A DNA stretch of 7,575 bases, taken from Clostridia bacterium. GTDB lineage: Bacteria; Bacillota_E; SLMV01; PUMD01. The stretch covers positions 1 through 7,575 of the forward strand of contig PWUB01000098.1 in NCBI GenBank assembly GCA_003563755.1, given 5' to 3'. Below are positions 6,313 through 7,575 of the stretch, piece after piece. Below the pieces are notes generated by a model that was given only the letters and a program-made list of their open reading frames with translations, was not told the origin of the DNA and made no database searches. The stretch's first letter is position 1. Every line of letters starts with the position of its first letter. The translations under genes and the position numbers were made by a program.

Positions 6313-6543
6313 CTAGAGAACCTTCGCCAGATGCCCCCCGCACACCTTCTCCCACAGACCGCGTCCCTGGTGCACACACAGGGGAGCGTCGTCATGCAAC
6401 CCGGCCGTCATGTTGCGGCTCATTCCGTCCGGTTCCGAACCCCGCACCTCCGTCCGCTGCAAGCAGCTGGCCACCGATATGTCGATTTGCGCACACTGGG
6501 AACGCATTGGAGTGGAGGTCCGGGCGCGGTATCTGACGCACAC
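6313..6543 (-). CDS. Doubtful small Cys-rich ORF between the hydrolase and the PLP enzyme
   Basis: The 305 bases between the hydrolase stop and the PLP-enzyme start contain one open frame on the block's own strand. It has 76 codons from GTG (6541-6543) or 64 from the ATG at 6505-6507, and ends at TAG (6313-6315), 43 bases before the next gene. The product would have five Cys (2, 17, 27, 56, 68). C56-V-H58 and C68-G-G-H71 near the end could bind metal. In favour: it sits between two same-strand genes without overlapping either, and its end reads like ordinary protein (LWEKVCGGHLAKVL). Against: there is no good Shine-Dalgarno sequence, I recognise no family, and an opposite-strand frame (6410-6583) looks about equally coding-like. 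No promoter or terminator was seen in this gap apart from an isolated TTGACA (minus strand, about 6292-6297) too close to the PLP-enzyme start to serve it. Confidence 0.3.
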   Translation of the reverse strand: MCVRYRARTSTPMRSQCAQIDISVASCLQRTEVRGSEPDGMSRNMTAGLHDDAPLCVHQGRGLWEKVCGGHLAKVL

Positions 6544-6574
6544 CCCGGACTGCGTTTTCTCGCTCGAGCTGAAC

Positions 6575-7513
6575 TCAGTCTGAGCGTTTCAGAAAAGCCG
6601 TCATGCAGTGAAGGGCCCCCCACCCCTTTCTTATCTCAGATATGTCAATCTCAACCACTTCCACTCCCTCGTCCTCCAGAACCGCCCGGGTCAGGGGGTT
6701 CCCGGCCGACATGAGGACCCTGCCGGGGCCCAACACCACCAGGTTGATGGCCGAACCCCCCTTGACCTCCTCTATTGAGGGTGCCTCTATGACCCTGATC
6801 CCACGGTCGACCAGGGCTCGCCATACATCGTAGGGCGTCTGCCAGGGGAATATTATCGCCAGGTCGTGATCTACCATGTTCATCAGCCCATCAACGTGGG
6901 CATGGCCGTAGGGGATGGGGAAGGGGATTATGTGCCTTACGCCCATGGCAGTGAGAACATCTCCTACCTGCCTCGCACCCTCGGGATTGCACCTGACACC
7001 GGTTCCGAGGATCACCGTCGTCCGATCTACCCACATCGCACAGGCTCCCTCAAAAGTCCCGGTTCCGGTCACCGTGCGCACGATGGGCACTCCGAGGCCG
7101 GCCAGTGCCGCGGCAGCATAGCGCTCCTCTCCCCGGCGGCATGCGATGGCGGGCCTCCCGACGATGGCGCCTTCCGGCGTCATGAAGACCAGGTCGCGCA
7201 TGAACAGCGCATTGGGTCTGTCGCTGCGCATCTGTTCGACGTAGTGGACCTCCGCCCCGGCCTCCCTGTATCTGTCTGCCATCTCATCATGCTGTGCCCG
7301 GGCGATTTCCGGATTCATGGCCCCGGTCCAGCGCCACTGGGCGGGATCTCCGATGTCCTCGATCTCGGCGCCCGGACGCCGGAGCAGTACCGCATCCAGG
7401 CTGCCACACTCCGACGCCACCCCCCAGTCACCCCAGTACCGGGAGATCTCTTCCTCAAAGGGCGTCTCCACAGCAAACCACTTCTCTTCCTTCTCGCCAT
7501 ATTCCACCAGCAT
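6575..7513 (-). CDS. Amidinotransferase/arginine-deiminase superfamily hydrolase (DDAH/ADI-like)
   Basis: This 312-residue soluble enzyme of the guanidino-group-modifying superfamily acts on arginine-like compounds by forming a thiouronium adduct on a Cys. Expected motifs appear in order: a first strand AVLLRRPG (41-48), MRDLVF (105-110, substrate-side Arg-Asp), TFEGACAM (153-160, with E155 at the position of the conserved Glu), H206-V-D208 in YGHAHVDGLMN (catalytic His), and GALHCMT with nucleophile C303 near the C-terminus. The length suits the single-domain DDAH-like group, shorter than classical arginine deiminases (about 400 residues). Arginine, methylarginine, agmatine or another guanidine could be the substrate; hydrolysis is likelier than transfer, but this is inference. 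The ATG at 7511-7513 follows GGAGGGG (complement of 7518-7524) by four bases. The frame stays open upstream to the window edge, but the binding site supports this start. It appears to be the first gene in the window of the minus-strand block. Confidence 0.85.
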   Translation of the reverse strand: MLVEYGEKEEKWFAVETPFEEEISRYWGDWGVASECGSLDAVLLRRPGAEIEDIGDPAQWRWTGAMNPEIARAQHDEMADRYREAGAEVHYVEQMRSDRPNALFMRDLVFMTPEGAIVGRPAIACRRGEERYAAAALAGLGVPIVRTVTGTGTFEGACAMWVDRTTVILGTGVRCNPEGARQVGDVLTAMGVRHIIPFPIPYGHAHVDGLMNMVDHDLAIIFPWQTPYDVWRALVDRGIRVIEAPSIEEVKGGSAINLVVLGPGRVLMSAGNPLTRAVLEDEGVEVVEIDISEIRKGWGALHCMTAFLKRSD

Positions 7514-7575
7514 CTCTCCCCTCCAGGTATGGATCGCACCGATGACGATCGCGGCACCCGGACATTTTCGGCACC
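7514..7575 (-). other. Upstream edge of the hydrolase gene
   Basis: These 62 bases carry the Shine-Dalgarno site GGAGGGG and, beyond it, frames that run off the window. The hydrolase frame itself is open to the edge and would read Cys-Arg-Lys-Cys-Pro upstream of the chosen ATG, but holds no other start codon here. No promoter is evident. Whether another minus-strand gene ends just outside cannot be judged. Confidence 0.4.

Noticed and set aside
6220..6714. Plus-strand frame with an AGGGGAG site before an internal ATG at 6394
   Set aside because: The ribosome-binding-like site is suggestive, but the frame runs far into the hydrolase gene antisense, is Pro/Ser/Arg-rich and has no motif.

Overview
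The window is GC-rich, protein-dense bacterial DNA with good Shine-Dalgarno sequences and frequent GTG starts. A polyferredoxin-type protein and a radical SAM enzyme suggest an anaerobe, perhaps a high-GC Bacillota-like lineage. Nothing here fixes the taxonomy. I found no rRNA, tRNA, CRISPR array, insertion sequence or phage gene.

The layout is two convergent blocks. The plus-strand block (1-2602) holds the 3' part of an MFS efflux-type transporter, then a tightly coupled pair. The first of the pair is a two-cluster ferredoxin fused to an uncharacterised C-terminal domain. The second is a 211-residue Cys/His-containing protein whose start overlaps the ferredoxin's stop by four bases. About 200 noncoding bases with two strong hairpins (2603-2808) separate this block from the minus-strand block.

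The minus-strand block reads from 7513 down to 2809. In transcription order it holds an amidinotransferase/arginine-deiminase-superfamily hydrolase, a doubtful Cys-rich small ORF, a class V aminotransferase-fold PLP enzyme, an exported HExxH metalloprotease-like protein with a C-terminal membrane anchor, and a PflX-like (COG1313) radical SAM protein. Gaps inside the block are 37-305 bases, so one operon is plausible but not shown.

No pathway can be assigned with confidence. The least explained elements are the ferredoxin/Cys-His pair, the membrane-anchored protease with an irregular start region, and the small ORF between the hydrolase and the PLP enzyme. The hydrolase and PLP enzyme suggest metabolism of a guanidino or amino acid compound. 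The ferredoxin pair and the radical SAM protein suggest iron-sulfur redox chemistry. Any link between these themes is inference.
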